64,000 nt of DNA, taken from the NCBI GenBank assembly GCA_002205965.3, contig NADL03000459.1:1178001-1242000 (forward strand). Reading direction: 5' to 3'. This stretch comes from Kappaphycus alvarezii (taxonomy: Eukaryota > Rhodophyta > Florideophyceae > Gigartinales > Solieriaceae). Numbering within the stretch: position 1 is the stretch's first letter; each line of letters starts with the position of its first letter. Shown here piece by piece: positions 52,680-64,000 of the stretch. Made by a program: the position numbers and the translations under genes. The notes below the pieces were generated by a model that was not told the origin of the DNA, searched no databases, and saw nothing but the letters and a program-made list of their open reading frames with translations.

Positions 52680-55600
52680 GATTCAAATGAAACGTACTAT
52701 GTGTAAGAAACATATCCAAGTTAACCCATACTCACTCGTACTAATGAGATTCAAATATGTCCGTTTAATTGAATATAATTTGTAATTGCCGACCATTGGG
52801 AGATATATCACCTAATTCGGTATGGTTTCAATCGAATATATGAATTGCAGCTCGCTGTCTACTTCAAGAGATGGTTCCGAAGTTATGCACGCGTTGGAAC
52901 TGTTTAAGGTGCAATATGTATGCTAACTCTCAAAACCTAACGTCACACAGAAAGAAAAACAATTCAGTTCATTCGTATCTACTAAAAAAGTGTTTTTTCC
53001 TGTATTTTAATTCTTCCAAAAATTCTTCTTTTGAGATAAGTCCTGACTTATCAGTTTGTAATCAGCATTGAATATATGATGCTGCAGATCCGTTCTATTG
53101 CACACTAATAATCAAAGATGATACAACTGATATTTAAAAGAAAAATATGTGATTTCAAATTTATCTTTTATCAAGGGGACACAAAAGTAGCGGAAAAATT
53201 ACTTTCACCAGCTCATGCTTTCAAAGTAGCTATTTCGATACATATTGAATACCATAATATAGAAATGGGACCTGAAATATCTTGCTTTTGTCCAGGAAAA
53301 CAAAAAGGAAACCAGATTAAGAAGTAACGCAGTATAATACCATAGTCCTATATATGCATTTTTGAAAATGAAATTTTAATTTTGAATGAAACAAGCATCT
53401 TTTCGGGGAATTTTTATCCTGGTAAGATTTTTAAATATGATAATTAGGAAAAATATAAAGTAAAGAGACACTTTCTGTCTCATTAATACATTGAATAACA
53501 CTGAAGTAGGCAATAAAGCACACAAAAACTCTCTGTAAAATAAGTTGGCCTGAAAAAACATAAAAGTCCAGTAGTTAGCTTAATAAAACCCGAAAATATC
53601 GTGAGATGATGAAATAATTGTTAAATTACCGAAGGAGCTCACGGCATGGGGTGTTATTTATGTCAAATGAAACAAATATATATAAGCGAAAATCCAAAAG
53701 ATATGATGTTCAACACTATTGAGATCTCGATTGTACAAGTTTTTACTGGAATATTAATCAGGTGCAGTTTAAAGTTTTCTATCAGCATTTCGCGTTCTAC
53801 TCATAGAAAAAATGACTGCTTGGGCCCCTTTAAAATGGGAATTGAATGGTCAAAATAAAAATTTCTTTAAGAAGAACCCATAACGCGACGGATTGTAGAC
53901 GAAAAAAGCGAAAATTTGCGGTAGGAAATAGAGCAGGAAGTGCGTTAAAGAAATCGAGAACAAAATAATAATGGTCCACTCAATTTACAAAAACTCCTCC
54001 AAATTTCATTCGATCGCACCTAATCTGCGAAACAGATCGAATCCCGTTGGATCTGAGCTTGAATTTAATGATTTGAACTAATACACACCAGAACTCCATA
54101 CCTTCATTTATAGTTATTATGAAACCTTTTATAAGTTCTGAAGAATATCTATAGCTTGAAAATATCTTTTATAAGATATGTTCAACAGAAAAACTTCGGA
54201 TATTTCAATAAATGGTTGTCATTATGTAAAAAAAATTGAGAAAAATATTCAGCTGAAGTTAGTATGTGACTCTGATGACAATATACAGGGGATAAAATAA
54301 ATCTAAAAGCACTCCAGAACTCTCATAGAGGAAGAGAAAAGCGGAAAAGACCATTTTTACCAATTTAATACTAGTAATTTCCTGCCATAGAGACAGAATA
54401 CAGCATACTTCAAAAAACCATGAGAATTAAATAAAAAGATTTAAAAGTCCACTACATTCCAAGTGAATATTCGAACCATACATGAAAGGAAAAGTGGTAT
54501 AATAATTGCCTTTGTTTTATTTACCACCTGACTGGAGTGGGACTATTCAAATGTAACATTTAAAGAGAGATTAGGGAGTCAATATTTTGTAATCTTGACT
54601 GGTTTCAAACGAATGTTAGTCGCTTTGTAATAGAAGAGTACTATGTTACAATAAAAATGGAACTATTCTTCGTCAAAGATTCAATTTATCCAGACAAAAC
54701 ATCTATATAGAATCTGAAAGGGGAGTGGAATATCTGTGACTGAAAGTAGCTCAATAAGAACAATTTTTGTGGAGCAAGGGGAATAATTTCCTTTTCAACT
54801 TGCTTGAGAGGTATATCTAGTTCTCACATGAGAGCTGTAACTTTAATTAAGACTGGAGGAAACAACTATTTTAACATTAAAGAGGACTAATGAAGAAAAG
54901 AGTTCAAAAATTATAATTTGCCGAGATGTCATTTTAAGGCCAATTGCTGAAATGACTAATTTATACCTTTTTTTGTATCCAAAAAAGAGTCAGAGTATAT
55001 ACTATGTGAAAGAAAGTCACAATAGAGAACTTAATGGAAGAATGTTTGTGATTTATTGATGCAAATTATAGGCAGCTATATGTTTCTGGTTTCCACCAAA
55101 ATTTCATGAACGATAAAGGCAAATGTAATATAATACTACTAAAATATTCTCTCCACTGCGTAATTTAGATATTGGATCCTTTCAAATGAATGAATTGATG
55201 AAGAATCGCTCTTATAAAGTTCTAAAAGGGTAGTCTGACATTTAACTGGGATGTGAAATATCATGTGGGTTGCTTATTGTCATGAAAATCTTTTGATGTC
55301 ACTTAATTCAATCAGCAGTGCGAATGAGCAACTAATAAGTGAATAACATGATATAATTGAGGTCAACTTAGTTTAGCCCTATAAAGTGCGCTCAAATCAT
55401 ATCGGTGAATGGAATAATTGAGCGGAACCAATGCAGCGATGAAGTATTAAGAACAATTTACACACAGCTGAGTAATACTACAATGGGGCTTTATTATATT
55501 TTCCAGAAAAGTCAAGGGCTTCTGAAACGCATATAATCATCTACTCGCAGGTGGACGGGTTCTTTTACTCGCATACTGGTTGCATATGCGAGGAATTCGT

Positions 55601-58540
55601 TCATAATTTTATAGAATCCAGGAAGAAAATTGACAAGCCATCACAGGAGCTTTAATAGATGATGTGTAAGATTTATGTCCAAATTAACAATCAAAAGGGG
55701 AGTAATTAATTTCTCACGACTGTGTTATCTGGAATTTCACTGGAAGTTGACATACTGTAGTTGAGAGAACGAGATTTGCAAAGCTCGTTAATATTAGACC
55801 CGCTCTTGCGAAGTAGAAGTAATATGGATGCCTTGTAAGACTACATAATGTTTAGCTGAAAAGAAAAGAATTAAAATTGATTGACTTAGTAACCTTACTA
55901 ATGGATTTATGAAGAGGGGAAAATGTTCTATAGAAGAAATCATATAAAGTTAATTAGCATATGTTTTCTTTAAAGAATGCATAGAATACTGAAATTAGTT
56001 TTAAGGATATAGTATCCTGACATGTAGTCCACGAAAAAATCTTTCCAATGTTCCATATTCACCAAGGTGGCACCTTGAAGCACTTCTTGGATCATTTATT
56101 GATTAAGGGTGATGATACATAAAGACAAACCTATTTTTGTGCCAAAATCTTACCAAAGGTCAGTTTACCCATGAATTTATGTAGTGCAAGGTATCTCCGA
56201 AACATCAAATTTATTTTTGACTTCGGATGGATTACCATCAACTTCATATGGCGGGAGTATAAAAAAATACAATTTAATGGTCATTTAACCTAATATGCGA
56301 CTAATCTGGGCACTCATGAGTGAAGAAGATGGGTTTCGTTTCAATTTGAAAGAATATAGTATGCTAGTTTTATAAATTACTACACGAAGCTAGAAAAATT
56401 GCATGTAGTCAATAATATAGCTTCCAATGAACTCTGATGCATAGAAAAAAAATAAGAAAAAAATTTGTTCAAAAGGCGAAGTTACGACGCTGTGTGAGCA
56501 ACCGGGTACAAGAGCTGAATTTAAAGAGTCTGAAAAGAAAAAATGTAATATTTATGTGAAAATTTAAGCCCGAAAAATGTAATTTGAAAGAATTATATAT
56601 TCTTCGATATATAAACAAATATAAATTATAATAAATATGATATTTTTTGGTGCTTATTTTAAGTGTAAATATATCAAAAGCTATAAGAATACAAGTATGT
56701 GGTCATTAGCGTCAAATTAAACTTACTTCTGCAATTGAGCAGATATTTAATAGGTTTTGTAGTTTCGTTCGACATGAAAGATATGTTTCAATTTGGCAGC
56801 AAAATGAGTCTGTATGATCTCAAGAAAGAAGAAAAATTTCTCCTAAACCATTCATTTTTTTTACCGCAATTATTTTATTGCAGTTCAAAAGTATAAAACT
56901 TTTGGAACGTTTTAATGATATAACATTAATATAACGTTCAGACCAAAAGTAAATATTTCCGTACACTACAAGAAGTTTTTGTCGACTGTGAAACTATTGA
57001 ATATATTCATAGGTCAAGTGGTTATTGTAATTGCTTTTTTCCGAGAAAGTTAAGCCAGTAAAATAGTAATATTTTATTCCGCATAAAGGGATGAGTGATA
57101 TAGCTTGTTAATTCTCTTGCCTAATTTTTATTTAATTAGAATATTAACAATCTAATGTGAGCGTAGAGAAATAAATCTTTTTAGAGACTGAGTTACATTT
57201 AAAGTCGTGGAAGCAATTTTGTGGCTATAATATGCCTTGTAGAGTCAGAAAAGAAGAAGCTGGTATGAGGTACATTGCTGACAGCGGCATATAGGAGAAT
57301 TAAAAACTATCAATTAATTGCAGGAATTACTTTTTGGGATCATTTAGGCAGACGCGTTTCAATCACAGGAAGGAATTTTGCATCAGTTAAAATGTTCTTG
57401 GATAAAAACTTCTGGAATTTTTCCAATATAAAAATTTAATTACGAGAAGAGACACAAGTGCTTAGAATTCTGTATTTTGAAGCCAGCAAAACTCTTCCTA
57501 ACAGAGTGAACAGCATATATGTCCAGGATTTTTTTGACTTAAACTGGTTTGCGGTTCGAAAATTTACATTCTAGTAGTTGTACGTAATTAACAGGTCCTT
57601 CTATGTCACAAGTTTTTTATGCTTGAAATGAGTGATTGAATAAAATATGTGCCTACTCTATATGAAGTTTCATCTTCCGTTTGAGAAGTCCATGAGTTGT
57701 ACAGAAATTTTAAAGTGAAATACCATTTCATTTATTTCAATTCCACAATTTCTGCCGCAGTAAACAAATAGCTTTGATCTGTGTATAAAAAGATCCTCTC
57801 CGCTCTACTTCAGAACTTTTAAAACTCATAGCTTTAACCGAGGCGACGTTGTATGATATTATCAAAATATTAAGATAAAGACTGCGATTTGTGAGAATAA
57901 CACGGGTTAGAATCCTACTATAGTTTTTGCCCAATTAAAACCTGAGAAAGAATCATTTTAATCGTCTTAATGGCTAAACATTTAGGTTTCATCAGCTACC
58001 TGGAAATAAATGGTGTATCCAGTTCAAAATATATAAAATTTGGTTTCACTGACATCCCCATTGGAAATAATCATTGCATGACTATAGTTACTCTAGTGTA
58101 CCAGCACTATCGTGCGTTTCTATCATTTTATTGTAAATCCATAAGAATAAAATTTATTCATAGAAATAAGTTTTCACAACCACATCATATGATTGCGCAC
58201 ATATCAATTCATTACGGAAAAACAATCTGAGTCTGTTCGAGCCCTAGATCACGGAAACAATTACCTGTTAAAAAAGATATATGTAATTGGAAAAATAAAC
58301 CCATAATTTATTTTTAAGATGCGCGCAAAAGTACTGATTGCTATGATCAAGTTAAATTTGTAGTTAGGATTTAAGTTTTCACACAGTGATTAAATTAAGG
58401 AGGTACTATATTTTTGATTGCTGCTGAACTTTAAAGCTAAATATACCTTAAATCAATGTTTTTACTGTTGCGCCCGAAAATCGATAGAGTAATCAAAAAT
58501 ACACAAATCGAGAAAAATTAACCCTCACCACCACATTAAG
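52680..58540. other. AT-rich, gene-free compartment
   Basis: About 5.9 kb with no frame longer than 86 codons and no motif. Composition is strongly A+T with long runs of A/T-only words. No tandem array or telomere-like repeat was seen. Confidence 0.5.
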
Positions 58541-59330
58541 TCGTAAATGCGAACTAGGAAAATTACTGTAGTACCTGGGCCCTGCCCACATGGCACGTGG
58601 CATACATCCAAATTTGGGACAATGATCTCTGGCGCCCGACGGTGTGTATTGGCGCTGTGTCGCCAGATGTGGTCTGTTACGACCTTTATTTTTCGTTTAT
58701 TTATCGGGCCTGATTTAATGGCACTGTGGCCTACACCAATGTCATGGAAGGTACACGTCACAGTAAGTATTTGTAAGGAGGCTGCACTGTAATAGGGTTC
58801 TACACCCTGTGCAGATCATAGGGCTGCCGGCGGCTCACCGTGCCATAGCAAGCTCACCATTCCAGCTCGTGACATGGAACACCCTTGATTACTGTATTGT
58901 AGCTAATTTTATTTGTATTTATATTTAAACCGTTACTCTTACAGTGGCTTTTCTTACTTAGCTAATCTATTTAACCTTGGTAAGTTTGGTCACTACAGAG
59001 TAAACGGGCAACCAACTACTTACGCTGGGATATCCCCCATGCTTGCAACCATTAGGTCACTGCCACCCTTTTTGCAACTTGGGCAAACGAGCCCCGTAGT
59101 TTCTTTCAGTACTCAGGTGTTCCCTGTTTCTGGGTGGTTTTCTTGGTGGTTCACTAAACCCAACTTAGGCGCTCGACGCCAAGATAAGTGACGGCACGTC
59201 TAGTGAGTTTCGTACTCAACCCGAGTTCTAAACCAACAGCTCTACCACACTACCCAGAAAGTGGGATTCGGAGACCCAAGTGGCTATACTAGCCTCCAGC
59301 TAGTATTGCACTGAAATTAGAGTCCAGTAC
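58541..59330. other. GC-richer island in AT-rich DNA
   Basis: An abrupt ~0.8-kb block of balanced composition within AT-rich surroundings. It contains the inverted pair TCTGGCG...CGCCAGA (about 58626-58665) and two tRNA-like patches. Open frames of about 80 codons exist on both strands at 58525-58792 without family resemblance. A transposed or SINE-like insertion is a reasonable reading. Confidence 0.4.
59195..59262 (-). repeat. tRNA-like segment
   Basis: The minus strand reads GGTAGTGTGGTAGAGCTG (59238-59255), a good A-box/D-arm look-alike, then TTGGTTTAGAACTCGG and GAGTACGAAACTC. Stems pair only partly. A second A-box-like word, TGACCTAATGG, lies on the same strand near 59049-59060. Likely tRNA-derived repeat debris. 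Confidence 0.3.
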
Positions 59331-59434
59331 CGCCAATTGAAAAAAGCTGGGATGCCTTCCTTTGTTTCATATATGGCGACTCTTCAATGGGAGCGACTTT
59401 TTATTTTTAATGAAAAGACATTAAAATAACGTCT

Positions 59435-59689
59435 TCACATAAAGAAACTGTCAGTTTTGGTCTGCTCCATACCCTCGAACTGAGTTTGGCGAATCTTGCG
59501 TTGCATTGACCGTAGTTTCCTTAGTACACACTGCTTCCCTTCATCATCTTCCACACCATCCAATACCTTTTTCACCAACGCGATGGCCTCAAGTTGCTTG
59601 CCCAATAAGGGCAACGAAATAACACTAGGCTCCGTTTCTTCGCTTGCCGGGACCTCCTCGGAAAATATTCCACCACATCGCCCACCATC
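59435..59689 (-). pseudogene. Transposase C-terminal exon-like fragment with PIP-like box
   Basis: Open for 84 codons on the minus strand: CGGIFSEEVPASEETEPSVI, then LLGKQLEAIALVKKVLDGVE, KQCVLRKLRSMQRKIRQTQF and finally QTKTDSFFM before TGA. The acidic spacer, a helical Lys/Leu segment and a terminal Q-x-x-x-x-x-F-F box resemble the C-terminus of pogo/Tigger-type transposases, which end in a PCNA-interacting motif. The DDE domain is not visible upstream (59690-59900). A different nuclear protein could end this way, so the family is tentative. Confidence 0.35.
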
Positions 59690-59699
59690 TTAGACTCAT

Positions 59700-62600
59700 G
59701 GGTAGAGTTTTTAGAAATATTCCGTGCTGAAGATCCTGTTATGAAGTTATTGGAAGTAGTCCGCTGGATAAACAGTTCTATTGCGGAATCAAATTTGTAA
59801 ATGGAAGAACCTCCACTTCCAGATCAAACATGGATAACAAAGTTTACTAGCATGACATATCATTTAAAGAAGAAAAAAAGCTATTTTTAGTTTTATTATC
59901 ATAGATTCTTTAGTTTTGACCATTTCCATCAGGCCTTTGACTCTCCTGACAAACAATTGTCCTCATCTACTTCTCCTCTGTCTATCCCATGATGAATAGT
60001 TTTGAACCAATGAAAAGGGAATATCATCATCTCTTGAGCGATGTAAAATCCATGGTGTGATATTTTCTCTCAGATTTCAGTTCTATGGAGTTTTGCGTAA
60101 ATTAAATTGATTTGATCTATTTCAACTCATGAATGAATTGTTAATAAAAGTAACATTGGTGGAGCTATATAGATTTAATTTTGTTATTTAATACTGTTAT
60201 AGAAATATTATTTGGATAAAAAGACAATATTTGATATAAATATGAAGAAAACTGTTCATAATAGTCCAGAATTGTCTTAAATGATTTATTTCAGCGGATT
60301 TCTAGCTGCACCCGCAGAATGATCACGTTTATGGGGAAATTGTAAAAAGTTACAAGACAGGCTCTAAAATTTACGGAGTGTTAAGGTGAAAAGTATCTGT
60401 GTGGGCCTATGAAGTTCAAAATATACACTATTAAGCCAAACTGAGGGCATCTCAAGCACTTACACATTTATTAGGATTCATGGGTTACACATAGCTACAT
60501 GTTCATAAAATTCATTTTTAGTCCATCACTCTGTCGAGGTATTCAGTCAAATTATTTTCTAATTCCGAAATACTTTCATATTTACATGGAAGTCCAATCC
60601 TTAAGAAATAGCACTTTTTGAACTCTCATCCTTTGAAATGATTGAATAACAATTATTATTTTTGCGAAATTTTTTGAGAGCTTAACTATGTACCTTTTGT
60701 TACTCGAAAAATTTAAGAACTTCAGTCCATTTAGGAAGTAATTTTTCTTGAAACTTTTACTATGAGCTGTTGTAATTACTTTTTGAGTATTGTGTCTACG
60801 TTTATTTCTTTACCAAATTTCAATATTTCTTTAATTACAAAACTATTAACCCTCTTCAAAAATAGTCTCCATCGTGGTCAATTAGATCAAAATATGTATT
60901 AAAAAGATGTCCTTTCTGATTAGAGAACTCTGATGTATTTTTAATTATACTTATTTTATGATTTTCTCTGTTTTTTCTCTCTTCTCTCAAGTCTCAATTT
61001 GAAAATAATTTAATTGAAATTTATCCGTAATATACTTAAATCAGCGCAACTCCGGAAATCGTGCTCAGAACGACACTTGAATTCAGATATGTATAAAAGA
61101 AAGGAATAAACCTAACCCGTTAGTAATAACGGCATAAGTATCAAGATTTACAAGATCTTCGCATCTCACACTCAATTCAACAAGAAAAATAACTTTCCTG
61201 GCTACTTTCTTATGCATATTAAACCATTCCGAGGCCTTGGTAGATATCTCGTCGGGTTGTGTAAAAGACCCTTTGCTCTACTTCCGCAAATTAAAAACTA
61301 AGTCATATTCATGTTTGAGGTTCCAGAATGTAACAAATTTTCAAAGCTATAATTAAAAGATTAATTAATTACTGCGGAAAAACAAAAAAAAGTTTCTTTA
61401 AAATGCAGCTAACGTTAGTTTAGTTTTCTTAATAACCATTACTCCCGCATTGGCGCACTTTTCAGGATTCTCTTGTATGAAAAATCCAAATTGTTTCTTC
61501 TAAAAAAATAACCATCTTTCATTTGCACACAAATGTATATCCGTTTTTATTGAACTCTAAAAGTTTAAGAGGGGTGAAATAGAGTAATAAATGCATATGA
61601 AGACCTACATCAGGGGTTTTTGTAGCAATTATTACTTTAAAGTACAGCAATCTAAGAGGAGCCATGCGTATTGTCAAATGCGCAAATAATACAATGAGCC
61701 TATTCCAACTACAATATTGACAGCTTAAAATGTTTCGGTTAGATAAATTCTTTTCAGAGTTTCTTCTTAATTTCTGGAATATTTGGGATACTATTGACAA
61801 GGAAAGGCTATCTAATCAAAAATTGATGATTCATTACGTAGTAAATTATTGGGATTTTCCAAAGGTAGAGGAAGTAAATTTAAATTCTAAAATACCAAAA
61901 AATGAGGTTAAATGTTATATCTAACTGAAAAAATTATAATTAAATAGTTATGTGAACGCCTTTCAGAAATTAAGAAAGCTTTTTAGTTTCTTGTTTTTAA
62001 TTTGAAAAAATTTGAAATAGTTGAAGCAGTTGCTGAAATCTAATTTAAAAACTAATTTCGCACAAAGCATACTTCCCTTCAATTGAATCTTCTCACTTCA
62101 GATGCTAGTTTTCGATGAATGCCTTACAATTTCAAAAATACTGATGTTGGGGATTCGGGAAGTTCAAAAGAATCAATTTAGTTCTCCTACTTGTATAAAC
62201 TCCTTTTATCTCTTCAAGTTTTGGAACACCTTGGAATATACATATAAATTATAGTAATTTTCTGGAACACAAAGGATGTTAGTTTTAGGTATTTTTGTGT
62301 TCGAAAGGGAGCTTTAATTAAAACTATTCCTTTTCTGTCAATGCTTAGGAAACAATTCCCGGTTATTGAAATTAATGTTCCAAAATGTCTAAACTGTTCT
62401 TAACCTCTAGAATCTAGTTCAATTGAAGACTGCTATGTCTGAGATGCACATTTCTTCCGTTCGAAATTACGGTAATGGTGTAATTCAGTACTTTCCCTCT
62501 CTTATTATCTTTAATTCAAACATACTTCAGTAATAAAGTTCACAAATTTCTACTAACAGGATGTTATAATGCTCCTAATTCAATGCTTAGGATGAAAATA

Positions 62601-64000
62601 TTTTTATTGTAGTTTTTTAGTCGAATGAATTATTTTGTCATCATTTCTATCGAATAAAAATTAGCAGGAATGAAATATCTATGCATCTGTTGCAATTTCT
62701 TATCGATCTCTTTCCAATGAAATGATTTTGATTCTCACAGTTAAAATTTTTTGAAGCATTACACCAGACGAGGATGTAGTTCATGATGTTTAATTTCATC
62801 CTAGACTAATTTGATTATTGGATAACTCATTACATTCTATTAAACTTTTGAACGCCTCGGATCAATTAAGATTGGAAAGAAAAATAAGGTATGTTAAATT
62901 AAATTTAACATTAAATTTCATCAAGTCTATTGTCTCCGAATTCACTTTTTTGCCTGAAACTGTTGATTGCAAAAAGTTTTAATACCCTTTTGTTTCAGAA
63001 TGAATAAATCAATTATGGATTCAGTTAAGTTCGAAGAAAGAGATATGTATGTCAGGGAATCAGAAAACATGAAGAGTTCCTACGTTTTTATATTCTAAAT
63101 TTAATCCCCTTACTATTATATTCTATAGGTAACTTTACTAATTTCTCGGAGCAGTCATTAATCGATCACATTTCAAGTGATAGTTGCTATTATTTGGCTT
63201 CAGCTTATGGTTTTAATTAATTCGCATTTTTTATCTTGTCAAATTTTGAAACTCCGGCAAAGAACCTATGTAACTTTCAATAACTCTTTTATTAAACGTA
63301 TTTCTTGGCAGTTGCAGATATAAAATTATTTTAAACTTAATAAGCTTATAAATATTCTCCATTCAAATTCGATTCATTCCAAGCTAGCTAGAAAGTCATG
63401 CTGCTTTGAGTTGAGAACTCAATTTGGTCATTTTAAGGAGGCAATGAGTCGAAAAAATCAATACGGGTATATTTCAATAGACATATGGCATTTATACTGA
63501 TAGTTACGGAAACTTTGCTTCATTAATTACGATTTTCAGCCACCTGATTTCCGTTAATCATCAATCATTTTCCAGTTGCACTCCACAAGCTAACCGGAAA
63601 CAATTTTCAATTTATCTGTCCCTCAAAGCTGTGTAAGGTTTACTTTATTCATATAATGAGCATAATCAAGATGTTTATGTGGAACGGTAAGTTAATTTTT
63701 CATGTATAATCAGTTGTTTCTTAGTTATTTTTAATTGAAATATTTAATTTTTTAGAAAAACATATTAACCCCGTGTACGATTTTTATAAGTCCCACTCTG
63801 GTATTGAGAACATCTGAAAAACTTTTCTACCTCGTCGAAAAATAGTTGGAACTCGGTTGTATTGTCTTTAACACTGGTGTAATTCACTCCGTATTTCTTA
63901 TAGTTCCGCGATCGGTACCAAAAGGACAAATAAATCAAAATAAATATGCAGATAATATGATTGAGCATGATTTATAGTTGTATATAGTTTTATGAATACT
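59700..64000. other. AT-rich, gene-free compartment to window end
   Basis: About 4.3 kb of strongly AT-rich sequence. The longest frames are 93 (61519-61800 -) and 67 codons (63765-63968 -), both Phe/Leu/Asn/Lys-rich as expected by chance in such composition. No repeats, RNA genes or element ends recognised. Confidence 0.5.

Noticed and set aside
1-64000. CRISPR arrays, rRNA genes, bacterial operons or prophage
   Set aside because: No evenly spaced repeats with unique spacers, no rRNA-like blocks; introns and element types are eukaryotic.

Overview
This window is nuclear DNA of a microbial eukaryote. The firmest evidence is a complete SKP1 gene (about 23.6-24.4 kb) interrupted by two spliceosomal introns of 141 and 135 nt. 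Around it lies a dense graveyard of eukaryotic transposable elements. The element types (a DIRS/Ngaro-like tyrosine-recombinase retroelement, Ty1/copia, a LINE with a restriction-like endonuclease, Tc1/mariner, a Myb/SANT-like transposon partner and an ADNC..QNKN transposase-like family) fit a chytrid-like fungus or a fungus-like protist such as an oomycete relative. The sequence alone does not let me choose between them. There is no rRNA, no convincing intact tRNA and no CRISPR.

Layout. 0.3-1.3 kb: a G-rich degenerate minisatellite with a period near 39 bp. 2.3-5.0 kb: a copia-like gag relic (+) running into an unrecognised broken coding region (-). 5.5-6.5 and 11.8-12.8 kb: two direct copies of a ~990-bp LTR/leader sequence. 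The second is followed by a gag-protease-integrase relic to about 15.3 kb. Between the copies lie two Tc1-like relics (-) and a relic of the ADNC..QNKN family (+). 16.7-20.9 kb: a minus-strand tyrosine-recombinase retroelement framed by 179-bp direct repeats. 20.9-22.6 kb: retroelement scraps and a LINE 3' tail. 23.6-24.4 kb: SKP1. 26.9-28.5 kb: an almost intact Tc1/mariner element with TA target duplication and one nonsense codon. 28.5-29.4 kb: a Myb/SANT-like relic. 33.6-35.1 kb: a 1.5-kb non-autonomous element with long terminal inverted repeats. 37.1-37.5 kb: LINE endonuclease relic. 38.7-39.6 kb: a probable host gene for a four-helix membrane protein (SCAMP-like), with reading-frame breaks or an intron. 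44.7-45.8 kb: LINE reverse transcriptase fragment. 50.0-52.7 kb: copia pol relic with an internal 375-bp tandem duplication. The last ~11 kb, and 46.8-50 kb, are strongly AT-rich and almost gene-free. That compartment is interrupted only by the copia relic and a small GC-richer island near 58.5-59.7 kb.

The host genes do not form a pathway; this is a repeat-rich compartment with about two host genes. What is most informative is how the elements are broken: one clean nonsense codon in Tc1, frameshifts in most others, and catalytic Asp-to-Tyr changes in three unrelated relics. All coordinates were read by eye, and identity values are hand counts.
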